DNA of 24,827 bases from CAYVUB01 sp964454675. Lineage in GTDB: Bacteria; Bacteroidota; Bacteroidia; Flavobacteriales; Flavobacteriaceae. This document shows positions 1 to 8,127 of this stretch, in pieces (positions within the stretch are counted from its first letter, which is position 1; each line of letters opens with the position of its first letter). The stretch lies in the NCBI GenBank assembly GCA_964454675.1, contig CAYVUB010000039.1:1-24827 (forward strand), given 5' to 3'. The notes beneath the pieces are model-generated. The model searched no databases. It saw only the letters and a list, made by a program, of their open reading frames with translations, and was not told where the DNA came from. Made by a program: the position numbers and the translations under genes.

Positions 1-24
1 ATTACTACACAACCAAAATAATCC

Positions 25-48
25 GCGAAATTTTGTGCAAAATTTCGC
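25..48. repeat. Perfect inverted repeat upstream of the susC-like gene
   Basis: GCGAAATTTT and AAAATTTCGC form a perfect 10-bp inverted repeat around the 4-nt centre GTGC. A second, overlapping inverted repeat pairs TGTGC (34-38) with GCACA (47-51). The element ends about 35 nt before the transporter start. No T-run follows on either strand, so it does not look like an intrinsic terminator. It could be an operator or a 5'-UTR structure controlling the operon. No TAnnTTTG promoter element is visible between it and the start codon. The repeat is seen directly; its role is inferred. Confidence 0.5.
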
Positions 49-82
49 ACAACACAGAAATATTAACCGCTAAAACAAAATT

Positions 83-3000
83 ATGAATAAACACAAGAAC
101 CTTTATTCTTTTATAAGGATAAAATCTTTAAGATACTATTTGGTAAATATTATGAGAGTCTTTCTGTTATTACTAACCATTGGTTTAAGTTCTGCTTTTG
201 CACATGTGTCAAAAGCGCAGACAAAAATTGATATAAATGTCAGTGACGTCACTTTGGAAGAATTATTCAAAGAAATTCAGAATAAAAGCGAATTTATATT
301 TTTTTACAAAGACAATGTTTTAAATTATAGAGTATCCTTAAAATTGAAGGGTGCAACGCTTACAAAAATTTTAGATGACGCTCTGAAAAACACCAATCTA
401 ACCTATAAAATTGATTACAGGCAGGTTGTCATCAAAGAAAATAAAGATATTCAGACTAAAAACCCGGATGACGGCAGTTTGCTTCAGGAAAAAATTATCA
501 AAGGTAAAGTGCTTGATAATGAGGGTTTGCCACTCATTGGTGCCACTGTTGTAATAAAAGGAACTACCATAGGAGTTACTACCGATTTTGACGGTATGTT
601 TGAATTAAAAATACCAAATAATGAAACTGTTATTTCGGTTTCTTATCTCGGGTTTCTTACGCAGGACGTCAATATAGCAGGTAAAACAACTGTCGAAATA
701 TACATGGCACTTGATAATACATCGCTCAGTGAAGTTGTGGTTGTTGGATATGGTACCGAAAGAAAAACCTTATTAAGTGATGCCGTTTCTACAGTAAGTG
801 CAAAGCAAATAGAGGGACTTCCCGTACCTTCGGTAGATGGCCTTCTTCAAGGTCAGGCTGCCGGCATACAGGTAATGCAAAATTCAGGAACGCCCGGAGG
901 CGAAATGTCTGTAAGAATCAGAGGTTTGAGTTCAATAAGCGGGTCAAACCAGCCATTGTATATCATTGACGGAATTCCGGTAACTACCGGCGATTTTGGT
1001 CAAATAGGATATTCAGGGCAGGGTGCAAGCGCACTGGCAGACCTTAACCCGAATGAAATAGAATCTATATCCATCCTTAAAGATGCATCTGCAACCGCTA
1101 TTTATGGCGCAAGAGGTACCAACGGTATTGTTTTGATTACTACAAAACGCGGAAAATCACAGCAATCTACAGTAAACGTAAATATCTATTCGGGTGTACA
1201 GCGTGCCTGGAACAAACTCGATATGTTAAACGCAAGACAATGGATGGAGTACAGAAATGACCTTACCGGAACTATGGTATATACACCCGAGCAAATGAAT
1301 AACATAACCATTGATACAAACTGGCAGGATATTATTTTTAGAACCGCACCAATGAGCAGCTACGAAATATCTACAACAGGCGGCTCAGACAAAACAAAGT
1401 TTTTTATAAGCGGTACGTTCTTAGACCAGGAAGGGATATTGATAGGTACAGATTATAAACGCTTAAATGCCCGTGTCAATGTCGATCATGAAATTTCTGA
1501 TAAACTTACAATAGGAACAAGCATTGGTCTCACGTATTCAAAAACAGACAGAGTTGAGAGCGACCAGTCACTTCACGGTCCGTTACCAAACGGCATATCC
1601 ACACCGGCGGTTTTTCCTGTGTATAATGAAGACGGCTCTTACAATCAGTCCGGTCCGTACTCAAATGCCGTTTCTATAGCCAATGAAGCTATCAATGAAA
1701 ACTTTTCATACAGAACAAATTCTAACATCTATTTAGATTACAAAATACTTCCCGATTTGGTGCTCACTTCAAAAATAGGTGTTGACTTTTTAAATTTCAG
1801 AGAACACGCTTTTGAATCCAGAAAAACAGTACAGGGAGCAAGATATAACGGTCTGGGCTTTGAAACCTATACCAACGTTTTAAACATAGTATCCAATAAT
1901 ACGTTGAAGTATAGTAAACAGTTGGAAAACCATAAATTTGAATTATTGGCAGGATATAGCTTTGAAAGCTACAAATACAGATATTCATATATAAGAGGTC
2001 AAGATTATGCCGATGATAATCTGGAATACATCAACTCTGCAGCCACTATAGTTTCTGCAAGTGCCGGTGCTACAGATACGGGTTTGGTATCTTATTTTGG
2101 AAGAGCCAATTATAATTTTAACAATAAATATATAGCATCATTTACCGGACGTTTTGATACCTCTACAAAATTTGGAGAAAATAACAAAACAGGATTTTTC
2201 CCGGCGGTTTCAGTTGCCTGGCGTACCATTGAAGAAAACTTTATGCAAAATATCAATGTTATTTCTGATTTGAAATTTAGAGTCAGTTACGGACTTACAG
2301 GTAATGATGACATCAGTCCTTTTCTGTTTTCTGAGCTTTACGGCAATTCTTCTTATGGAGGCCAGCCTGCAATATATCCGAGCAACATCCCAAATCCCGA
2401 CCTTAAATGGGAAAGTACAACACAGCTTAACTTGGGTATCGATTTAGGATTATTTAATAACAGGCTTACCTTAACAGCCGATTATTATGATAAACAAACC
2501 AACGACCTGTTGTTAAGCAGACCGCTTCCTTCAAGTTCAGGATTTTCATCCATTACAGAAAATGTAGGAAAAGTTGAAAACAAAGGGATTGAACTTTCAA
2601 TAGCGTCTCAAAATTTTGTTGGAGATTTTACATGGAATACACAGTTTAATATTTCGGGCAATAGAAATAAAGTGTTGGAGCTCTACAACGGGCAACCTAT
2701 TGATGACATAGGCCGAGGCGGAAGCAGAATAATGGAAGGACAGCCTATCGGTATTTTTTACAGCTATAAATCACTTGGTGTAGATCCATCTACCGGAGAT
2801 ATTGTTTATGCCGATACCAATTTTGACGGTGTAATCACTTCAGAAGACAGAACCATTGTTGGTAACCCACATCCCGATTTTATTTACGGTATTACCAATA
2901 ATTTTGCTTACAAAGGATTTGATTTGAGCATTTTTCTTCAGGGTTCACAAGGAAATGACGTATTTAACGGTTCAAGGTTGTTTCTGGAATCCTTACAAGG

Positions 3001-3379
3001 CGGTGACAACCAATTAGCAGCCATAACAAGACGATGGAGGCAGCCGGGAGATATTACAGACATTCCGAGAGCAACTACAGACCCTGTAAAATCTGCCGAA
3101 AACAAACGAGTGTCTTCAAGATTTATCGAAGACGGATCTTACCTTAGGGTTAAAAACGTTACCTTGGGTTATACGATTAAGCCTAACGTAATGAAAAAGA
3201 ATATGTTTACAAGCATTCGCGTTTATTTTAGTGCTCAAAACTTATTGACCTTTACCAATTATTCAGGATTAGACCCTGAGGTTAACTACCGCGGCGATGA
3301 TAATTCTGTTATCGGAACCGATTTCTTTACGTATCCGCAAGCTCAAACCTATACCTTAGGTGTTAATTTAAAATTTTAA
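83..3379 (+). CDS. SusC-type TonB-dependent outer-membrane transporter with STN domain
   Basis: This 1098-residue protein is a SusC/RagA-family TonB-dependent transporter that imports oligomers across the outer membrane together with its SusD partner. A long N-terminal signal region (residues 1-46, hydrophobic core 25-40, ending SKAQ) is followed by an STN domain (about 48-118). Next come a carboxypeptidase-like regulatory domain (about 138-208, GKVLDNEGLPLIGATV), the plug (about 216-345, with SEVVVVGYGT and the PLYIIDGIPV stretch), and a 22-strand-type barrel ending in an aromatic residue (VNLKF). The length is normal for SusC proteins carrying an STN domain. STN domains usually signal to a FecR-type anti-sigma factor; none is encoded in the window, so any sigma/anti-sigma pair would lie upstream. 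It is the first gene of a seven-gene operon, and the SusD-like gene starts 3 nt after its stop. The family is certain; the substrate is inferred from the peptidases downstream. An internal start at residue 24 is possible. Confidence 0.95.
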   Translation: MNKHKNLYSFIRIKSLRYYLVNIMRVFLLLLTIGLSSAFAHVSKAQTKIDINVSDVTLEELFKEIQNKSEFIFFYKDNVLNYRVSLKLKGATLTKILDDALKNTNLTYKIDYRQVVIKENKDIQTKNPDDGSLLQEKIIKGKVLDNEGLPLIGATVVIKGTTIGVTTDFDGMFELKIPNNETVISVSYLGFLTQDVNIAGKTTVEIYMALDNTSLSEVVVVGYGTERKTLLSDAVSTVSAKQIEGLPVPSVDGLLQGQAAGIQVMQNSGTPGGEMSVRIRGLSSISGSNQPLYIIDGIPVTTGDFGQIGYSGQGASALADLNPNEIESISILKDASATAIYGARGTNGIVLITTKRGKSQQSTVNVNIYSGVQRAWNKLDMLNARQWMEYRNDLTGTMVYTPEQMNNITIDTNWQDIIFRTAPMSSYEISTTGGSDKTKFFISGTFLDQEGILIGTDYKRLNARVNVDHEISDKLTIGTSIGLTYSKTDRVESDQSLHGPLPNGISTPAVFPVYNEDGSYNQSGPYSNAVSIANEAINENFSYRTNSNIYLDYKILPDLVLTSKIGVDFLNFREHAFESRKTVQGARYNGLGFETYTNVLNIVSNNTLKYSKQLENHKFELLAGYSFESYKYRYSYIRGQDYADDNLEYINSAATIVSASAGATDTGLVSYFGRANYNFNNKYIASFTGRFDTSTKFGENNKTGFFPAVSVAWRTIEENFMQNINVISDLKFRVSYGLTGNDDISPFLFSELYGNSSYGGQPAIYPSNIPNPDLKWESTTQLNLGIDLGLFNNRLTLTADYYDKQTNDLLLSRPLPSSSGFSSITENVGKVENKGIELSIASQNFVGDFTWNTQFNISGNRNKVLELYNGQPIDDIGRGGSRIMEGQPIGIFYSYKSLGVDPSTGDIVYADTNFDGVITSEDRTIVGNPHPDFIYGITNNFAYKGFDLSIFLQGSQGNDVFNGSRLFLESLQGGDNQLAAITRRWRQPGDITDIPRATTDPVKSAENKRVSSRFIEDGSYLRVKNVTLGYTIKPNVMKKNMFTSIRVYFSAQNLLTFTNYSGLDPEVNYRGDDNSVIGTDFFTYPQAQTYTLGVNLKF

Positions 3380-3382
3380 TAT

Positions 3383-4711
3383 ATGAAAAAGATAATTTTT
3401 ATAGCCCTTATTATGTTTGCAGCAACATCTTGTGATGGTGTTTTAGATGTAGAACCTCAAAATTCTATTCCTGCAGATGCGGCATTTAAAAGCAAAGAAG
3501 ATATTGAAAAAGGCATTTTAGGTGCTTATGTTTCCTTTCAAAGTTTAGGATATTATGGCAGGACTTATGGTATTTTTTCCGATTTGGCTGCAGACAACCT
3601 TTCGCACCCGCTTGCTGCAACAGCAACAGAATATGCAGAGGTAGCCAATAATAATATCCTTCCCGAAAACACTTCGGTCAATGGTATTTGGCGGATTATT
3701 TTTGACGGAATCAATGTAGCTAACAACGTTATAGTCAAAGTACCGACTATAAACGACATGACAGATAATGAAAAAGATATTGCCTTAGCCGAATTATATT
3801 TTACGCGGGCACTCAATCATTTTAATTTGTTAAACTATTTTGGTGCTATCCCCGTTAAAACAATCCCTACGGTAGGTGCCAACGGACTTAATGCACCCAG
3901 AGATTCGGTAGATGATGTATATGCGCACATAATAAGCGATTTGACCTTTGCATCCACATATTTACCTGCGTCAAACAATAAAACTAGAGCATCAAAATAC
4001 GCCGCCAAAGCATTACTGGCACGAGTGTATCTCTACAAAAAAGAATATGCACTTGCCAAAGCTGCCGCAACAGATGTTATTGACAATGGTAATTATATGC
4101 TGCTGAATAATTATGGAGACGTATTTGATGCCGATGAAACTCAAGAATCTATTTTTGAAATATTCTTTTCACAATTGGAAAGAAACAGAATCGCCGAATA
4201 CAATTTTCCACATTCATTAAACGGAAGAAGAGAAGTAGAACCTTCTGCAAGCCTTCTTGGTGCTTATGAAACCGGCGACCAAAGATTTGCAGCGAGTATT
4301 GCGACAGAAGGTGCTGATGCTTACGCTATAAAATATGATGATTTAAGTTTAGGTGCAGAAAATGTCATTATACTGAGGCTGGCAGATATGTATTTAATAA
4401 GAGCCGAAGCCGAAGCAGAGCTCATGGGCGATGTTACTCTGATACGAAGCGATATAAATAGAATACGGCAACGGGCAAATTTACCCCCAACATTTGAAAA
4501 CTCACATAGCCAATTACTTCGTATAATTGAAAGAGAAAGACGTATTGAATTTGCATTTGAAGGCCATAGATGGTTTGATTTGGTCAGAACAGGCAGAGCT
4601 ATAGATGTATTGCCAAATGTAAACAATATCAATCAAACATTGTTTCCTATTCCTACAAATGAACTGCAAACCAATACCCATCCGGGAATGACACAAAACC
4701 CTGGATATTAA
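3383..4711 (+). CDS. SusD/RagB-family nutrient-binding outer-membrane lipoprotein
   Basis: This 442-residue SusD-like lipoprotein forms the lid on the SusC transporter and binds substrate at the cell surface. A type II signal peptide ends in the lipobox AATSC with lipidation at Cys17, followed by DGVLDVEP. The helical TPR-like SusD fold is supported by the internal LYFTRALNHFNLLNYFGAIP segment and by the C-terminal family signature at about 380-405 (ERERRIEFAFEGHRWFDLVR), followed by LFPIPTNEL and a terminal PGY. It is slightly shorter than many glycan-binding SusD proteins (500 or more residues), which may reflect a small or peptidic ligand. It lies 3 nt after the transporter gene and 30 nt before a PKD-propeller lipoprotein gene. 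The family call is secure; the ligand is unknown. Confidence 0.94.
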   Translation: MKKIIFIALIMFAATSCDGVLDVEPQNSIPADAAFKSKEDIEKGILGAYVSFQSLGYYGRTYGIFSDLAADNLSHPLAATATEYAEVANNNILPENTSVNGIWRIIFDGINVANNVIVKVPTINDMTDNEKDIALAELYFTRALNHFNLLNYFGAIPVKTIPTVGANGLNAPRDSVDDVYAHIISDLTFASTYLPASNNKTRASKYAAKALLARVYLYKKEYALAKAAATDVIDNGNYMLLNNYGDVFDADETQESIFEIFFSQLERNRIAEYNFPHSLNGRREVEPSASLLGAYETGDQRFAASIATEGADAYAIKYDDLSLGAENVIILRLADMYLIRAEAEAELMGDVTLIRSDINRIRQRANLPPTFENSHSQLLRIIERERRIEFAFEGHRWFDLVRTGRAIDVLPNVNNINQTLFPIPTNELQTNTHPGMTQNPGY

Positions 4712-4741
4712 AAATAATGAGCAAATAAAAATAGATATATT

Positions 4742-6100
4742 ATGAAAACTACATTTCAAAATTACATACTTGCAACACTACTTGTCTTTATGTCGGTGAC
4801 ATTATTTTCATGCCAAAATGATGATGACAGCACACCGCCACAATCGCAGGCACAATTCACAGCAAGCGCAACACAAGTTAAAATAGGCGAAGAAATACAA
4901 TTTACCAACAGCTCACAAAATGCGACTGCTTTTCAGTGGAGTTTTGGTGACGGAACAACATCCACACAAGTCGCGCCAAGAAAATCGTACCAGTCAAGCG
5001 ATGTTTTTTTAGTAACCTTGGTATCTACAGGTGCAGGAGGCTCTACCATATCTACTATGGAAATTACCGTAACTCCGGCAAGTAATTTCACCGTTGAAAA
5101 CGAGGATAATTTATTAGCGTCAACAGCTGTCCAGTTTACCAATGCCTCAGTAGGAGCCACAACGTATTCTTGGTCTTTTGGAGATGCAAACAACTCTGTT
5201 TCAACAGATGAAAACCCAACATTTACCTACCCAAATGAAGGTACATATACTGTAAGCCTTACAGCTTCAAACAGCATAGGGGAAAATGTTTTTACAAAAC
5301 AAATAACCGTAGGTGCTTCGCCGGGAGCCCCAACATCATTATACTATATAAGTTTGGGAGATGAGTTTATCAGAAGCTTAATTTTGGATAATTCGGGAAC
5401 AACAACCGATATTTTGGACGTAGCGGGTAAAGCAGGTGTAGGTATGGCTTATGATGAAATAAACGACAAAGTTTATTTTAGTGATTTTGATACCTATCCC
5501 TTTGGAAACATCTGGAGAATGAATCCGGATGGTTCCGGTCTGGAAGCTATAGTAAGCAATATTGGTGATCCTTATGCAATAGCACTTGATGTTCCGGGCA
5601 ATAAAATATACTGGGTAGATGATGACGGCAATGTTTCTAAAGCAAATTTAGACGGTTCTAACCAGCAAATAGGCATTTTAAACATGCCAAGCGCTTTATG
5701 GAGAGCCATTTCTTTAGATGTTGAAAACAACAAAATGTATGTTTACGAAGCTAATGCAGAAGACCTGTATGTGGTCAATTTAGACGGTTCAAACCCACAA
5801 ATCATTATCTCCGGCATATATGGTTATGCGGTATTGGTTGATACCGTAAACGATAAAATTTATTTTGACGATCAAAACGACGAATTGTTAAAAGTAGCCA
5901 ATCTTGACGGCAGCAACATCCAAACCATTGATAACAACGGAACACGTATTTACGGTATGGATATAGATCATGAAGAAGGTAAACTATACTGGTCCGGACG
6001 TGATTCCGGCGAGCTATATCGTGCCAATCTTGATGGTTCTAACAAAGAAGTACTAAAAACAGGAATAGCAAGCCCGAGAGGAATGGTATTACTTAAATAA
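4742..6100 (+). CDS. Surface lipoprotein: two PKD domains plus YWTD-like beta-propeller
   Basis: A 452-residue predicted outer-membrane lipoprotein. The signal peptide ends in LFSC (Cys24), followed by QNDDDS; acidic residues directly after the lipidated Cys resemble the Bacteroidota lipoprotein export signal for surface display. Two PKD domains follow, at about 36-111 and 115-191, each with the WSFGD core motif (from W66 and W144). Residues about 198-452 hold a propeller-like array with repeated blades: LDGSN-type motifs begin near residues 261, 302, 346, 387 and 429, with YW/YF strands such as NKIYWVDDDG and GKLYWSGRD. This resembles the LDL-receptor class B (YWTD) or NHL propeller families. 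No catalytic signature is seen, so a binding or scaffolding role at the transporter is likely. It replaces the SusE/SusF-type binding proteins of glycan loci. It shares architecture and repeats with the next gene, which suggests duplication. Confidence 0.85.
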   Translation: MKTTFQNYILATLLVFMSVTLFSCQNDDDSTPPQSQAQFTASATQVKIGEEIQFTNSSQNATAFQWSFGDGTTSTQVAPRKSYQSSDVFLVTLVSTGAGGSTISTMEITVTPASNFTVENEDNLLASTAVQFTNASVGATTYSWSFGDANNSVSTDENPTFTYPNEGTYTVSLTASNSIGENVFTKQITVGASPGAPTSLYYISLGDEFIRSLILDNSGTTTDILDVAGKAGVGMAYDEINDKVYFSDFDTYPFGNIWRMNPDGSGLEAIVSNIGDPYAIALDVPGNKIYWVDDDGNVSKANLDGSNQQIGILNMPSALWRAISLDVENNKMYVYEANAEDLYVVNLDGSNPQIIISGIYGYAVLVDTVNDKIYFDDQNDELLKVANLDGSNIQTIDNNGTRIYGMDIDHEEGKLYWSGRDSGELYRANLDGSNKEVLKTGIASPRGMVLLK

Positions 6101-6120
6101 AAATATGTAAATATTAACAG

Positions 6121-7251
6121 ATGAAAAAATTAACTTTAGCAATCATAATTGTACTTACGGGATTTTTGTATCAGGCGTGTTCAGATGACGATTACCCGGT
6201 ACCACCGGCAAGCACTGTGCCTTTGTTTACCTATACAATAGATAACGATGAGTTAGCTCCTGCAACAGTAAGTTTTACTAACACGTCAATAATTCCTGAC
6301 AACGTAGGAGAAGTTACTTTTTACTGGAATTTTGGTGATGGCACATCATCATCAGAAACCCATCCTGTGCATTTATACACAGAACCCGGCGCTTATACCG
6401 TCAATTTGGTGGTAACAACTTCCGTTTCGTTAGAAGTAAGACAAGCCAGTAAAACACTGGTCATAAAAGACCCGAATGCAACAGGTGTGCCTATTTATTT
6501 TACCAACGGAGCTCAGGTATTTGAAGGTCTAATCAATACACAGGCGCCAATAGTTACACCATTAAACGGCGTAAGTGTACAAAGTTCGTACGGTATGGTC
6601 TTGGATACGATAAATAACAAGTTATACATTAGTGATTTAGGCGCAAACAAAATTTACAAATCTGATTTGAACGGCAGTAATTTTGTTGAATTTCGTACAG
6701 GGCTTGACCAGCCAAACGGACTCGCCATAGATTATCAGGAAAATCAAATTTATTGGGATACCAGCTCAGGAATACAAAGAGCAGATTTAAACAATTCTGA
6801 TGTCAATCAAAAAGAAAATTTTGTAACCGGACAGTCAAATGATCCTGAAGGTTTGTCAATCGACCCAGTAAACCGCAAACTTTACTGGGTAAATTACAAT
6901 GGTGGCGTTTGGGTAAAAAACCTTGACGGAACGGGAGAAAGCCTATTGATTCCGGATATTGAAGGTGGTAGTATATTGGTTGTCGATAATCGTATTTATT
7001 ATGATGAATACGTTTCATCGGGTGATATTCGTCTGAAATCTGCAAATTTAGATGGAAGCAATATTACCACAATTGCGGTCGGAATTTCAAGAGTTGTATA
7101 TGGAATTGCCTACGATGCCGAAGGACAAAAAATTTATTGGGGCGATAGAAATACAGATACTTTAATGAGAGCCAATTTAGACGGTACCAATCCGGAAGCC
7201 TGGCTTGTATTTACAAGCGATACCAGAGGAATTGTCATTGGACGGCCATAA
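6121..7251 (+). CDS. Surface lipoprotein: one PKD domain plus YWTD-like beta-propeller
   Basis: A 376-residue paralogue of the preceding protein. The lipobox is LYQAC with Cys20, followed by SDDDY, again an acidic tract consistent with surface export. One PKD domain spans about 34-116 (YWNFGDGTSSSETHP). A propeller follows at about 120-376 with blade motifs such as NNKLYISDLG, NQIYWDTSSG, RKLYWVNYNG, SANLDGSN and KIYWGDRNTD. It lacks the first PKD domain of its neighbour, so the pair probably arose by duplication with loss or gain of one domain. The gene lies 20 nt after its paralogue and 12 nt before an exported S51 peptidase gene. A surface binding or substrate-presenting role is inferred from position and fold; no enzyme motif is visible. 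A propeller-type lyase or amidase cannot be fully excluded from sequence alone. Confidence 0.84.
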   Translation: MKKLTLAIIIVLTGFLYQACSDDDYPVPPASTVPLFTYTIDNDELAPATVSFTNTSIIPDNVGEVTFYWNFGDGTSSSETHPVHLYTEPGAYTVNLVVTTSVSLEVRQASKTLVIKDPNATGVPIYFTNGAQVFEGLINTQAPIVTPLNGVSVQSSYGMVLDTINNKLYISDLGANKIYKSDLNGSNFVEFRTGLDQPNGLAIDYQENQIYWDTSSGIQRADLNNSDVNQKENFVTGQSNDPEGLSIDPVNRKLYWVNYNGGVWVKNLDGTGESLLIPDIEGGSILVVDNRIYYDEYVSSGDIRLKSANLDGSNITTIAVGISRVVYGIAYDAEGQKIYWGDRNTDTLMRANLDGTNPEAWLVFTSDTRGIVIGRP

Positions 7252-7263
7252 CACACAAAAATA

Positions 7264-8109
7264 ATGAAAACAAAATTTTTATTGTTACTGTTTATTATTG
7301 GTTTTCAGTCAGATGTAATTATTGCCCAGGATAATGAAAACAAAGGAAAACTATTTATCATAGGTGGTGGCTCAAGACCATCATCTATGGTTGATAGAAT
7401 TATTGCCGAATCCGGGTTGGATGCCGGTGGCTATGGTGTCATACTGCCAATGTCCAGTGCAGAACCCGATTCTGCCGTTTATTATTCCCGGGCCCAGTTT
7501 TATGAAAAAGGTATCAAAAATATCTACGGATTGTCATTCTTTAAAAATGAAAATCCAAGCGTTTCCAAGCTCGATTCAATCAAAAATGCAAAACTGGTTT
7601 ATATATCAGGTGGCGACCAAAACAAGTTTATGGATATTGTGGCAGGCACCGATATTGAAAAAGCCATACATGAAGCCTACAAAAACGGAAGCCTCGTGGG
7701 TGGTACAAGTGCGGGAGCCGCGGTAATGAGCAAAATGATGATTACAGGTAAAGAACTCAAACACCCGGAATATTCTTCAACATTCAGAAATATTGAATCA
7801 GAAAATATAGAAATAGCAACAGGTTTGGGCATGATAACCAATATTATTATTGATCAGCATTTTGTAAAAAGAAGCCGTTACAACCGGTTGTTAAGTGCCA
7901 TTATCGAATATCCCGAAATGACAGGTATAGGTATTGATGAATCGACCGCTATACTAATAAATGGTTCAACCATAGAAGTTGTAGGCGATTCTCAAGTGAT
8001 TGTTTTTACAAATCCGCAACGCTCAAAAAAAATGTATCAAGACAAACTTGGAGCCAACGGTATTATCATAAATATGTATTTGCCGGGTGAGTTTTTTACC
8101 CTTAATTAG
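7264..8109 (+). CDS. Exported cyanophycinase-family (S51) serine peptidase
   Basis: This 281-residue peptidase belongs to MEROPS family S51, the cyanophycinase / dipeptidase E family. Cyanophycinase cuts the polyaspartate backbone of cyanophycin and releases beta-Asp-Arg dipeptides. The signal peptide (1-21, ending IIAQ) lacks a lipobox, so the mature enzyme should be periplasmic or released. Family motifs are clear: KLFIIGGGSRP (29-39), the GGDQ turn (116-119), the nucleophile elbow GGTSAGA with Ser149, and IDQHFVKRSRYNRLL (197-211) with candidate catalytic His199. The length and motif order match cyanophycinases better than the shorter cytosolic dipeptidase E. There is no C-terminal sorting domain, unlike the S51 enzyme two genes downstream. 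It lies between the PKD-propeller genes and an M20 peptidase gene, which supports polymer breakdown after import. Family assignment is strong; cyanophycin specificity is inferred. Confidence 0.9.
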   Translation: MKTKFLLLLFIIGFQSDVIIAQDNENKGKLFIIGGGSRPSSMVDRIIAESGLDAGGYGVILPMSSAEPDSAVYYSRAQFYEKGIKNIYGLSFFKNENPSVSKLDSIKNAKLVYISGGDQNKFMDIVAGTDIEKAIHEAYKNGSLVGGTSAGAAVMSKMMITGKELKHPEYSSTFRNIESENIEIATGLGMITNIIIDQHFVKRSRYNRLLSAIIEYPEMTGIGIDESTAILINGSTIEVVGDSQVIVFTNPQRSKKMYQDKLGANGIIINMYLPGEFFTLN

Positions 8110-8127
8110 CACCATTGTTATAGTAGA

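Noticed and set aside
7364..7726. A 120-codon frame overlapping the first S51 peptidase gene
   Set aside because: It lies in another frame inside a gene with clear S51 motifs and has no recognisable domain.
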